Source: CAZPQV01 sp964588705 (GTDB lineage Bacteria; Bacteroidota; Bacteroidia; Flavobacteriales; Weeksellaceae). Taken from it: a stretch of DNA of 21,083 nt. Shown here in pieces: positions 1 through 6,593 of the stretch; the first letter of the stretch is position 1; every line of letters starts with the position of its first letter. Made by a program: the position numbers and the translations under genes. The stretch spans positions 1 through 21,083 of the forward strand of contig CAZPQV010000038.1 in assembly GCA_964588705.1 (NCBI GenBank), given 5' to 3'. Under the pieces are notes generated by a model that did no database searches, had not been told where the DNA came from, and was given only the letters and a program-made list of their open reading frames with translations.

Positions 1-34
1 ACTGATACAATTTCATTAAATAATAAATCCACAT

Positions 35-53
35 AAATCTGCGTCATCCGCGG
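35..53. repeat. Inverted copy of the CGCAGATTT nonamer repeat upstream of prfB
   Basis: Read on the minus strand this stretch gives CGCGGATGA followed by CGCAGATTT, two 9-nt units of the degenerate array found in the opposite orientation downstream of prfB at 1261-1287. prfB is therefore bracketed by inverted copies of one intergenic word. This is seen directly; any function is unknown. Confidence 0.5.
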
Positions 54-78
54 GAGAAAAAAATCTTATTTTTGCAGA

Positions 79-1191
79 ATGATTAACAGCGACCAACTGA
101 AAGATTTGCAGGGCAGAATTGAAGATTTGCATAAGTTTTTGCAGATTGAGAAGAAGAAAATTGAAATCGCAAACGACGATGAAAAGACGGCTGCACCTGA
201 ATTTTGGGACAATCCTAAAGATGCTGAAGTGTTCCTGAAACAACTTCGATCAAAGAAAAAATGGGTGGAAGATTATGAGGAAATTCACATCGGTTTTGAG
301 GATTTACAGGTGCTGGCAGAGTTTGCAAAAGAAGATCCGGATTCTGAATCGGAACTGGAAGAGCAGTTTCCAAAGCTGGTGACGAAAGTGGAAGATCTAG
401 AGTTCAAAAATATGCTTTCGAATGAGGGAGATGAACTTTCGGCGGTGCTGCAGATTACGGCGGGAGCCGGCGGAACGGAAAGTTGCGATTGGGCTTCGAT
501 GCTGATGCGAATGTATATTATGTGGGCGGAAAATGAGGGCTACAAAATAAAAGAACTCAATTTTCAGGAAGGTGATGTGGCAGGCGTGAAAACCGTAACG
601 CTTGAAATAGACGGTGAATATGCTTTCGGTTATCTGAAAGGTGAAAACGGTGTACACCGACTAGTACGAATTTCTCCATTTGACTCGAACGCGAAGCGAC
701 ACACGAGTTTTGTGTCGGTATATGTGTATCCGTTGGTGGATGATACGATTGATATTCAGATTAATCCTGCAGATATTTCTTTTGAAACGATGCGTGCTTC
801 CGGTGCCGGCGGACAGAACGTAAACAAAGTTGAAACTGCGGTTCGTTTGCGACACGCTCCAACCGGAATTATTATTGAAAACTCGGAAAGCCGTTCGCAA
901 TTGCAAAATAAAGAGAAAGCGATGCAACTTTTGAAATCCCGACTTTACGAAATCGAACTTGAAGAACGCATGAAAGCCAGAAACGAAATCGAGGCCAATA
1001 AAATGAAAATTGAATGGGGCAGCCAAATCCGAAACTACGTGATGCACCCTTACAAATTGGTAAAAGATGTACGAAGCGGCTACGAAACTTCTGATGTAGA
1101 TGGCGTGATGAACGGCGAAATTACTCCTTTCCTGAAAGCATTTCTGATGGCGGACGGAACAGCGGTTTCGGAGGATGATTTCGATCTTTAG
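79..1191 (+). CDS. prfB: Peptide chain release factor 2 (RF2)
   Basis: Class I release factor that reads UGA and UAA in the ribosomal A site and triggers hydrolysis of peptidyl-tRNA in the cytoplasm. The 370-aa product has the RF2 discriminator tripeptide SPF at residues 199-201 and the catalytic GGQ at 244-246 inside SGAGGQNVN; the N-terminal part is the helical PCRF domain. Length matches the family (about 365). The ATG at 79 gives the usual N-terminus. In many bacteria prfB carries an in-frame UGA near codon 26 needing a +1 frameshift; here that region (residues 18-28) reads straight through with no UGA. A TAnnTTTG-like box (TATTTTTG, 67-74) lies only 5 nt before the ATG with no good -33 partner, so I do not call a promoter from it. 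Residue 243 is Ala, the common form of the position that is Thr in E. coli K-12. Confidence 0.97.
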   Translation: MINSDQLKDLQGRIEDLHKFLQIEKKKIEIANDDEKTAAPEFWDNPKDAEVFLKQLRSKKKWVEDYEEIHIGFEDLQVLAEFAKEDPDSESELEEQFPKLVTKVEDLEFKNMLSNEGDELSAVLQITAGAGGTESCDWASMLMRMYIMWAENEGYKIKELNFQEGDVAGVKTVTLEIDGEYAFGYLKGENGVHRLVRISPFDSNAKRHTSFVSVYVYPLVDDTIDIQINPADISFETMRASGAGGQNVNKVETAVRLRHAPTGIIIENSESRSQLQNKEKAMQLLKSRLYEIELEERMKARNEIEANKMKIEWGSQIRNYVMHPYKLVKDVRSGYETSDVDGVMNGEITPFLKAFLMADGTAVSEDDFDL

Positions 1192-1270
1192 GAACACGGA
1201 GATCACGGAGGTTTACCCGAAGAACACAGAGTTTGTCAGACTGACGCTCTCGAAGTCTCACGCAGATTTT

Positions 1271-1384
1271 GCAGATTGCGGAGATCTTAATTAATCTGAT
1301 TTTCTTAATATTCTCAATGCTTTAATGGTTTTTTATTGATTACCACAAATGCACAAATTTTTTATAAGCACTTCCTTGGCAAAA
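1271..1384 (+). repeat. Composite intergenic repeat, copy A
   Basis: Aligns with 1441-1554 over 114 nt at roughly 80 per cent identity with one single-base gap. Internally it is made of near-9-nt words: GCAGATTGC units, then TTAATATTC, TCAATGCTT and TAATGGTTT, then ACCACAAAT and GCACAAATT, and it ends in CCTTGGCAAAA. It has no open frame of note. Confidence 0.75.
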
Positions 1385-1440
1385 GATTATTGTTTTAGAT
1401 TCAAAACATTATGCAGCTGCCTTTAGACAAACACAATTTT

Positions 1441-1554
1441 GTAGATTACGCAGATTTTATTTAATCCGATTTTTTTAATATTCTTAATGCCTTAATGGTT
1501 TAAAAATATTACCACAAATACACAAATTTCTTATTAGTTCATTCGTGGCAAAAA
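1441..1554 (+). repeat. Composite intergenic repeat, copy B
   Basis: Second copy of the element at 1271-1384. It shows the period more cleanly: TTAATATTC, TTAATGCCT, TAATGGTTT, then ACCACAAAT and ACACAAATT, ending in ATTCGTGGCAAAA. CCACAAAT (1512-1519) and ATTCGTGG (1541-1548) are near-inverted (7 of 8), so the last third could form a hairpin. Confidence 0.75.
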
Positions 1555-1568
1555 TTTTACTATTTTTA

Positions 1569-1622
1569 AACTCGAAACAAAACTTGAACCTTGTAACTCG
1601 CATCTCGTATCGCGAAACTCGA
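1569..1622 (+). repeat. Degenerate heptamer array abutting a start codon
   Basis: From 1581 the sequence falls into six 7-nt units: AACTTGA, ACCTTGT, AACTCGC, ATCTCGT, ATCGCGA, AACTCGA. An earlier AACTCGA lies at 1569-1575. The last unit ends at 1622, directly before the ATG at 1623. Confidence 0.7.
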
Positions 1623-2591
1623 ATGAAAGACCAAATCACACAATTCTTTAATAATCTCGGATTATTCAGTCCGTTGGATTTTACAGATCCGGTGACGTAT
1701 TTTATTCCAGGATTTATTCTGCTGATTTTGGGTGAAACTTTTCTGTATCAGATTCCACAAAAGCTTTTTACGAAACGGTTGATAAAAGACGAACTTTCAA
1801 GCGTTGGGTTGGGTTTGGGAGCAGTTTTTCTGGATTTTGGGATGAAGGCAATTTCCCTCTCCTATTTCTTCTGGATTTATAATAATTTTCGGCTGACAGA
1901 TGTTTTTGGTGTGGGCGATTTATCGAATCTGCTTTCCTGGAAATGGCATTTGGAACATTGGTGGTTATGGCTTTTGGTAATGATTGTACAGGATTTTGGT
2001 TTTTACTGGCACCATCGTTTAAGTCATAAAATCCGGCTGTTTTGGACGGGACACGTTAATCATCATTCCGGACAGCATTTGAGTTTTGCCATTGCTTTGC
2101 GACAGGGTTGGTTCGAAATCATTTACCGCGGCATCTGGTATATTCCGTTTGTGCTGATTGGTTTTCATCCTTTGATGATTGCGATGATGCATCAGATGAA
2201 CCTCATCTATCAGTTTTGGCCGCACACCGATGCTATTGGAAAATTGGGTTGGTTCGACAAGGTGTTCAATTCTCCTTCCAATCATCGGGTGCATCATTCC
2301 CGACAGATTGAGGAGCTCGACAAAAATTATGGTGGAATCCTGATGATTTGGGATCATATTTTCGGAACTTTTAAATCTGAAAAATCAGTAAAACACGATT
2401 ATGGAATTCTCCATAACATTAATACCTACAACGTTTTTCATATTGTTTTTGATGAATTCCGGGATATGGTTCGCGACGTGAAAAATGCTCCCGATTTAAA
2501 GTCAAAACTCAATTATATTTTCAACGCTCCCGGATGGACACACCATGGAAAAGATGAACGGATTTCCACGCTTCAGAAAAATCTTAAATAA
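1623..2591 (+). CDS. Sterol desaturase / fatty acid hydroxylase family membrane protein
   Basis: Integral membrane di-iron oxygenase of the fatty acid hydroxylase superfamily (Pfam FA_hydroxylase), which hydroxylates or desaturates lipid substrates. From the ATG at 1623 the product is 322 aa. The histidine boxes are clear: HHRLSH at 130-135, HVNHH at 144-148 with His152, and HRVHH at 221-225; these bind the two irons. Hydrophobic helices lie around residues 27-45, 62-88, 112-128 and 165-190. The spacing and the long C-terminal part after the last box resemble the alkylglycerol monooxygenase-like branch, but the substrate cannot be read from sequence. A GTG at 1545 would add 26 residues encoded by the repeat array; I reject it because those residues are low-complexity repeat translation. 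The gene appears monocistronic, with 73 nt to the next CDS. Confidence 0.88.
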   Translation: MKDQITQFFNNLGLFSPLDFTDPVTYFIPGFILLILGETFLYQIPQKLFTKRLIKDELSSVGLGLGAVFLDFGMKAISLSYFFWIYNNFRLTDVFGVGDLSNLLSWKWHLEHWWLWLLVMIVQDFGFYWHHRLSHKIRLFWTGHVNHHSGQHLSFAIALRQGWFEIIYRGIWYIPFVLIGFHPLMIAMMHQMNLIYQFWPHTDAIGKLGWFDKVFNSPSNHRVHHSRQIEELDKNYGGILMIWDHIFGTFKSEKSVKHDYGILHNINTYNVFHIVFDEFRDMVRDVKNAPDLKSKLNYIFNAPGWTHHGKDERISTLQKNLK

Positions 2592-2638
2592 TTGTTGTTA
2601 AAAAATCTTAATATTTTCCATAAAACATCTATTTGAAG

Positions 2639-2646
2639 TAAATTTG
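2639..2646 (+). promoter_or_regulatory. -7 promoter element of the DedA gene
   Basis: TAAATTTG matches the Bacteroidota -7 consensus TAnnTTTG and ends 18 nt before the ATG at 2665. No clear TTG at -33, so this is a half-match. Confidence 0.45.
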
Positions 2647-2664
2647 TAGAAATCTCGTTTATTG

Positions 2665-3360
2665 ATGGAGCATTACGAAAGTTGGAAAGATTTACTGAAT
2701 CCTGAATTTTACATCAAACTTGGAGGGTACTGGTTGGTAGTATTCATTATTTTCGCGGAAACCGGTCTTTTTATCGGTTTTTTTCTGCCTGGTGACAGCC
2801 TGCTGTTTATTTCAGGGATTTATTCGGTAGAAATGGTTGCCAACACATTTGGTTCTACAGGAAGCAATTTCTTGGACACCTCCATTGTCGCGGGCAGTAT
2901 TGCACTTGCCGCCATCATTGGAAACGAGCTCGGTTACTGGATTGGTTACAAAACCGGACCAGCCTTTTACAAGCGTGAAGACTCATTCTTATTTAAGAAA
3001 AAATATCTTTTTCAGGCGCATGACTTTTTCGAAAAATATGGAAGTCTCGCAGTTATTTTGGCGCGTTTCATCCCAATTGTACGCACCTTTGTTCCGATTG
3101 TTGCGGGAATTGTGAAAATGGATAAAAAACGTTTCCTTTTCGATAATGTTGCAGGCGCGTTACTGTGGGCATTTTCTCTGGTTTTTGCCGGTCATTATCT
3201 TGATCAGTTATTCATCGTAAAATTCGGTATCGACCTCAAAGAACACCTGGAAACCATCATCATCGTTTTAGTTCTGGTAACGACGCTTCCGGTAGTTTTA
3301 AAACTTATTTTTGGAAAAGTAGAAGACCGCAAGCATCCTGAAGAACAATCAGAAGAATAA
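2665..3360 (+). CDS. DedA family membrane protein (SNARE-associated/VTT domain)
   Basis: DedA proteins are inner-membrane proteins; characterised members (UptA, PopT and relatives) act in recycling undecaprenyl phosphate or other lipids across the membrane. The 231-aa product carries the family signatures: an acidic residue then GFFLPGDSLL (Glu32, 38-47) in the first re-entrant region, and ARFIPIVRTFVPIVAG (133-148) with the two conserved arginines Arg134 and Arg140. Terminal hydrophobic helices lie near 160-180 and 195-216, followed by a charged tail. A TTG at 2662 directly before the ATG could add one residue; the ATG is preferred. The exact lipid substrate is not determinable. Confidence 0.9.
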   Translation: MEHYESWKDLLNPEFYIKLGGYWLVVFIIFAETGLFIGFFLPGDSLLFISGIYSVEMVANTFGSTGSNFLDTSIVAGSIALAAIIGNELGYWIGYKTGPAFYKREDSFLFKKKYLFQAHDFFEKYGSLAVILARFIPIVRTFVPIVAGIVKMDKKRFLFDNVAGALLWAFSLVFAGHYLDQLFIVKFGIDLKEHLETIIIVLVLVTTLPVVLKLIFGKVEDRKHPEEQSEE

Positions 3361-3430
3361 AATTCATTTTCATTTGAGTCATTAATTCAACATTATTGTA
3401 TTGTATTGTGCTGCCTTACAATTCAGCACT

Positions 3431-3458
3431 TTGCAAATCAAACTTTTTCATACATTTG
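3431..3458 (+). promoter_or_regulatory. Canonical flavobacterial promoter of the isoaspartyl peptidase gene
   Basis: TTG at 3431-3433 and TACATTTG at 3451-3458 are separated by 17 nt, a full match to the Bacteroidota primary sigma consensus. The ATG at 3476 follows 17 nt after the -7 box, so the leader is very short. It also argues against an upstream start at 3401, which would place the promoter inside the coding frame. Confidence 0.75.
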
Positions 3459-3475
3459 AATCAAATAAATTTAAA

Positions 3476-4474
3476 ATGAAAAAACTGCTTTTCCTTAGTT
3501 TAATTCTGTGTTTCAGTCTGTTTGCTGCCCAGAAAAAATATGTGCTTGTCATTCACGGCGGTGCCGGAACCATTACTCCCGAAATGATGACTCCTGAAAA
3601 AGAAAAAGCCTACAAAGAAAAGTTGACCGAAGCGCTGAAAGCCGGTTATAAGGAAATTCAGGATGGTAAATCATCCATTCAGGCAGTTGAATCCGCTATC
3701 ATCATAATGGAAAACTCACCATTATTCAATGCCGGAAAAGGAGCCGTTTTTACACACGAAGGAAAAAACGAACTGGACGCTTCCATTATGTATGGTAAAG
3801 ATAAATCTGCCGGTGCGATTGCCGGAGTTCATACCATTAAGAATCCAATAAAAGCAGCCATCGCTGTGATGCAGAAATCTGAACACGTATTACTTTCCGG
3901 AAGAGGTGCTGAAGAATTTGCAAAACAGCAAAAACTTGAACTTGTAAATCCGAAATACTTTTGGACGCCGGACCGGTGGAACGGACTGCAAAAGGCACTA
4001 GGAAAGGAAAAACTGAAAAAATCAACCACAGAAAACAGAAAACCCGACTATCTTGAAATTGATGAGAAATTTGGAACCGTTGGTGCTGTTGCCCTGGATA
4101 AAGACGGAAACATCACCGCTGGAACTTCAACCGGAGGGATGACCAATAAAAGGTGGAACAGAATCGGCGATTCTCCAATTATCGGTGCAGGAACTTATGC
4201 CAACTCCCAGGTTGGAATTTCCGGAACCGGTTGGGGTGAATATTTTATCCGTTCTACTGCTGCAAGAACCGTTGCCGCAAAAATGGAATATCAAAATAAA
4301 GATATAAAAACCGCAACACAGGAAGTAATTTCTGAAATTGGAAAAATGGGTGGCGACGGTGGTTTAATCGCACTTGATAAAAACGGAAACATCGCTATGG
4401 AAATGAACACTGCAGGAATGTATCGCGGTGCAATTACAGATAAAGGTGAGGTTGAAGTGATGATTTATAAATAA
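3476..4474 (+). CDS. Exported isoaspartyl peptidase / L-asparaginase (Ntn hydrolase)
   Basis: Threonine-type N-terminal nucleophile hydrolase that cleaves beta-aspartyl (isoaspartyl) dipeptides and often L-asparagine. The 332-aa precursor starts with a signal peptide (residues 1 to about 19, MKK, hydrophobic core, then FAAQ), so the enzyme acts in the periplasm or outside. Family landmarks are HGGAGT at 27-32, NAGKGAVFT at 85-93 and DASIM at 101-105. The autoproteolysis site is between Gly200 and nucleophile Thr201 in GTVGAVALD; the substrate-binding stretch AGTSTGGMTNK follows at 215-225 and a second glycine-rich part, GDGGLIALD, at 293-301. The precursor is thus predicted to split into an alpha chain (20-200) and a beta chain (201-332). 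The ATG at 3476 is chosen because it opens the signal peptide and follows a good promoter. Confidence 0.93.
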   Translation: MKKLLFLSLILCFSLFAAQKKYVLVIHGGAGTITPEMMTPEKEKAYKEKLTEALKAGYKEIQDGKSSIQAVESAIIIMENSPLFNAGKGAVFTHEGKNELDASIMYGKDKSAGAIAGVHTIKNPIKAAIAVMQKSEHVLLSGRGAEEFAKQQKLELVNPKYFWTPDRWNGLQKALGKEKLKKSTTENRKPDYLEIDEKFGTVGAVALDKDGNITAGTSTGGMTNKRWNRIGDSPIIGAGTYANSQVGISGTGWGEYFIRSTAARTVAAKMEYQNKDIKTATQEVISEIGKMGGDGGLIALDKNGNIAMEMNTAGMYRGAITDKGEVEVMIYK

Positions 4475-4480
4475 GACTTG

Positions 4481-4548
4481 AGATTTCAGACATCAGATTT
4501 CAGATTTTTCTGGTCTATTGTCTGAGATCTGAGATCTGAAATCTTTTT
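4481..4548 (+). terminator. Heptamer-built hairpin with T-run directly before tsaE
   Basis: Left arm 4481-4504 and right arm 4521-4544 pair at 21 of 24 positions around a 16-nt loop, followed by TTTTT at 4544-4548. Both arms are arrays of 7-nt units (AGATTTC, AGACATC, AGATTTC on the left; TCTGAGA, TCTGAGA, TCTGAAA on the right). It has the form of an intrinsic terminator for the peptidase gene, but the T-run ends 3 nt before the tsaE start codon. Confidence 0.65.
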
Positions 4549-4551
4549 GAA

Positions 4552-4959
4552 ATGCAATTTAAAATCAATAAAATCGAAGACTGGCAAAATGTAGTTGATG
4601 CAATTCTTCCGAATCTTCAGCATAGTATTTTACTTTTAAAAGGAAATCTCGGAGCCGGAAAAACAACTTTCACACAGTTTTTGCTTAAAAATCTTGGAAG
4701 CGAAGATGAAGTCTCCTCTCCCACTTATGCCATTGTAAACGAGTACCATTCCCCGAAAGGGAAAATTTTTCATTTCGATCTTTATCGGATGAAGTCGGTT
4801 GCAGAAGTTTTTGATATTGGGATGGATGAATATCTGGACGATGCTTTCCTCTGCATTATCGAATGGCCTGAGATTTATGAAGATGAACTTGAAGGGTTGC
4901 CTTATCACGAAATGAGTATTGAAAATACCGGCGACTTTAGAGAAATTAATTTCAATTAA
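4552..4959 (+). CDS. tsaE: tRNA t6A biosynthesis ATPase TsaE
   Basis: TsaE is the P-loop ATPase that works with TsaB, TsaC and TsaD to make N6-threonylcarbamoyladenosine at position 37 of ANN-decoding tRNAs. The 135-aa product has Walker A GNLGAGKTT at 31-39, the switch motif SPTY at 56-59, FHFDLYR at 73-79 (Walker B-like region) and EWP at 104-106, in the family order and length. The ATG at 4552 gives the standard roughly 30-residue lead before Walker A. The start is overhung by a strong hairpin ending 3 nt upstream, so either transcription begins inside the hairpin or read-through and folding limit expression. The C-terminus is short but ordinary. Confidence 0.95.
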   Translation: MQFKINKIEDWQNVVDAILPNLQHSILLLKGNLGAGKTTFTQFLLKNLGSEDEVSSPTYAIVNEYHSPKGKIFHFDLYRMKSVAEVFDIGMDEYLDDAFLCIIEWPEIYEDELEGLPYHEMSIENTGDFREINFN

Positions 4960-4988
4960 TTTTTCAATATTAATTATTTCAGGTTGCT

Positions 4989-4996
4989 TATCTTTG
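4989..4996 (+). promoter_or_regulatory. -7 promoter element of the alanine dehydrogenase-like gene
   Basis: TATCTTTG fits TAnnTTTG and ends 28 nt before the ATG at 5025. No TTG sits at the proper -33 spacing, so it is a half-site. It suggests the ald-like, 6222 and tyrA genes form a unit separate from tsaE. Confidence 0.45.
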
Positions 4997-5024
4997 TTAT
5001 CCTCAATTTAATAATCATTGGTAT

Positions 5025-6218
5025 ATGAACAGCGGATCGATTTTCACGCCATTTACTGAGGAAGATCTTCTTCCGAAAGAAGAAAAACTGGAGGTAGTAA
5101 AAAAAGGCAAAAAATTCAGTATTGGTATTCCGAAGGAAACCTGTCTCAACGAGCGTAGGATTTGCATTACGCCTGATGCCGTGCAGGTTCTTACAGATCA
5201 CGGCCACGAAATTATTATTGAGGTCGATGCCGGAAAAGGTTCGTTTTTTACAGACCAGCAGTTTTCAGAAGCCGGGGCACGAATTTCTAACAGTCCTTCT
5301 GAAGTTTTCGGACAGGATCTTGTTCTTAAAATCAATCCACCAACCCTTGAGGAAATCGAGTATCTGAAACCGCATACTTATCTTATTTCCGCGCTGCAAA
5401 TTAATCTCCGCGACAAAGAATATTTCAAAGCGTTGGCTGAAAAGAAAATTAATGCTATTGCTTTCGAGTTTATTGTTGATGAATATAAGCAATTGTCATT
5501 GGTTCGATTAATCGGTGAAATTGCAGGAACGGCATCAGTACTTTATGCATCGGAACTTCTGGCGCTTTCCAACGGAAATATGCTTGGTGGAATTACCGGC
5601 GTTCGTCCAACAGAAGTAGTCATTATCGGTGCCGGAATTGTAGGTGAATTTGCCACAAAAGCAGCCATCGGTTTAGGAGCAAGCGTGAAAGTTTTTGATA
5701 ATTCGCTTTCAAAACTTCGCCGTCTGCATACAATGATTGATGCAAGAGTCCCGACATCCATTATTGATCCTAAAGAACTTTCGAAAAGTTTGAGACGTGC
5801 CGATGTTGTTATCGGCGCTCTTCCAAGAATGGACCAAACGCCTATCATCACTGAAGATATGGTTCTGAAAATGAAAAAAGGCAGCGTAATCATCGATATT
5901 GCTATTGATTATGGTAAAATTGCCGAAACTTCGGAGCTCACCACAATGGAAGATCCGTATTTTATTAAACACGATGTCATTCATTGCGGACTTCCGAATC
6001 TTACCTCCAGAATTCCGAGAACCACAACAAAAGCAATTTCCAATTTCTTTCTTTCGTATCTACTGACTTACGACGAAGAAGGTGGTTTCGAGAATATGCT
6101 GGTGCACAAAAACGAAATGAAGCAAAGTCTTTATATGTTTAAAGGACGCCACACTAAAAAGTCGATTTGCGACCGTTTCGACCTTACTTATCACGATATT
6201 AATCTTTTGATTTTTTAA
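5025..6218 (+). CDS. Alanine dehydrogenase / PNT family dehydrogenase with altered active site
   Basis: Cytoplasmic NAD(P)-dependent dehydrogenase of the alanine dehydrogenase/transhydrogenase-alpha (AlaDh_PNT) fold, 397 aa. The N-terminal domain has GIPKE (34-38), Arg45 (equivalent of substrate-binding Arg15 in Mycobacterium AlaDH) and the HGHE region (59-62). The NAD domain has VVIIGAGIVGEFA (198-210, Gly202-x-Gly204-xx-Gly207) with Asp225 after strand 2, and DIAID at 291-295 retains the conserved aspartate. However, the AlaDH Lys75 position aligns with Asn104 (LKINPP) and catalytic His96 with Gln125 (SALQIN). LKxNxP is more like transhydrogenase alpha. About 30 extra residues precede the fold and about 40 follow it. 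It is likely to be auto-annotated as alanine dehydrogenase, but the activity is uncertain. It starts a tight operon with the next two genes. Confidence 0.85.
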   Translation: MNSGSIFTPFTEEDLLPKEEKLEVVKKGKKFSIGIPKETCLNERRICITPDAVQVLTDHGHEIIIEVDAGKGSFFTDQQFSEAGARISNSPSEVFGQDLVLKINPPTLEEIEYLKPHTYLISALQINLRDKEYFKALAEKKINAIAFEFIVDEYKQLSLVRLIGEIAGTASVLYASELLALSNGNMLGGITGVRPTEVVIIGAGIVGEFATKAAIGLGASVKVFDNSLSKLRRLHTMIDARVPTSIIDPKELSKSLRRADVVIGALPRMDQTPIITEDMVLKMKKGSVIIDIAIDYGKIAETSELTTMEDPYFIKHDVIHCGLPNLTSRIPRTTTKAISNFFLSYLLTYDEEGGFENMLVHKNEMKQSLYMFKGRHTKKSICDRFDLTYHDINLLIF

Positions 6219-6221
6219 ATT

Positions 6222-6593
6222 TTGAGAAAACTAAAATTCTTTCTTATCGGATTTCTTCCGGGACTAATTATTGTATTTTTTATCCTCAATCAGAAAGGTG
6301 CAAGCTGTAGCGGTTACCTTCCGGAAAGCCGTGTTATCGCCGAATCTCTGAGTAAAGAGTTTAAATATTCTGATGCTTTCAAAGCGGAAATGTCTGCAAA
6401 TAATATAGACGAAAAATTTCTGAAAGACAGTATTTTCACAGAAGGCGGCGTTGATTTCAAAAGAAGTAATGCGCAGAAAGAACCTTGCCCGGACTATCTT
6501 CTTTTTTACCCAAAGAAAAACCCTCGTTACGAAATTACTTTCGAAAAATGTAAGGAAGGTGTTACCCTAAACTCACTGAAACCACTGAACTAA
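6222..6593 (+). CDS. Small membrane-anchored protein of unknown function
   Basis: 123 aa, not recognised. An N-terminal basic start and hydrophobic segment (residues 5-23) suggest a signal anchor placing the rest in the periplasm. Cysteines at 29, 89 and 110 may form disulfides; Cys29 lies after the helix in ASCSGY and does not fit a lipobox well. There is no in-frame ATG near the front, so the start is TTG at 6222, four bases after the upstream stop. The stop at 6591-6593 touches the ATG of tyrA, so the three genes are almost certainly co-transcribed and perhaps translationally coupled. Codon use and length argue that it is a real gene. Confidence 0.75.
   Translation: MRKLKFFLIGFLPGLIIVFFILNQKGASCSGYLPESRVIAESLSKEFKYSDAFKAEMSANNIDEKFLKDSIFTEGGVDFKRSNAQKEPCPDYLLFYPKKNPRYEITFEKCKEGVTLNSLKPLN

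Larger units (their letters stand above)
1192..1622. repeat. Gene-free intergenic stretch made of degenerate 9-nt and 7-nt repeats
   Basis: No credible gene lies here. In order it holds CACGGAG-type units (1195-1210, period 9, with a further CACAGAG at 1225-1231), CGCAGATTT-type units (1261-1287), two 114-nt copies of a composite repeat (1271-1384 and 1441-1554), and a heptamer array (1569-1622) that ends exactly at the next start codon. The open frame that begins at a GTG at 1545 and joins the next gene is translated repeat sequence. Confidence 0.75.

Noticed and set aside
1545..1622. GTG start giving the hydroxylase a 26-residue extension
   Set aside because: The extension is translated repeat DNA (end of copy B plus the heptamer array); the ATG at 1623 gives a normal family N-terminus.
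1192..1622. CRISPR array
   Set aside because: The repeats are degenerate, 7-9 nt, without unique spacers of constant length, and there are no cas genes.
3401..3475. Upstream start adding 25 residues to the isoaspartyl peptidase
   Set aside because: It would bury a clear signal peptide and overlap a full-consensus promoter at 3431-3458.
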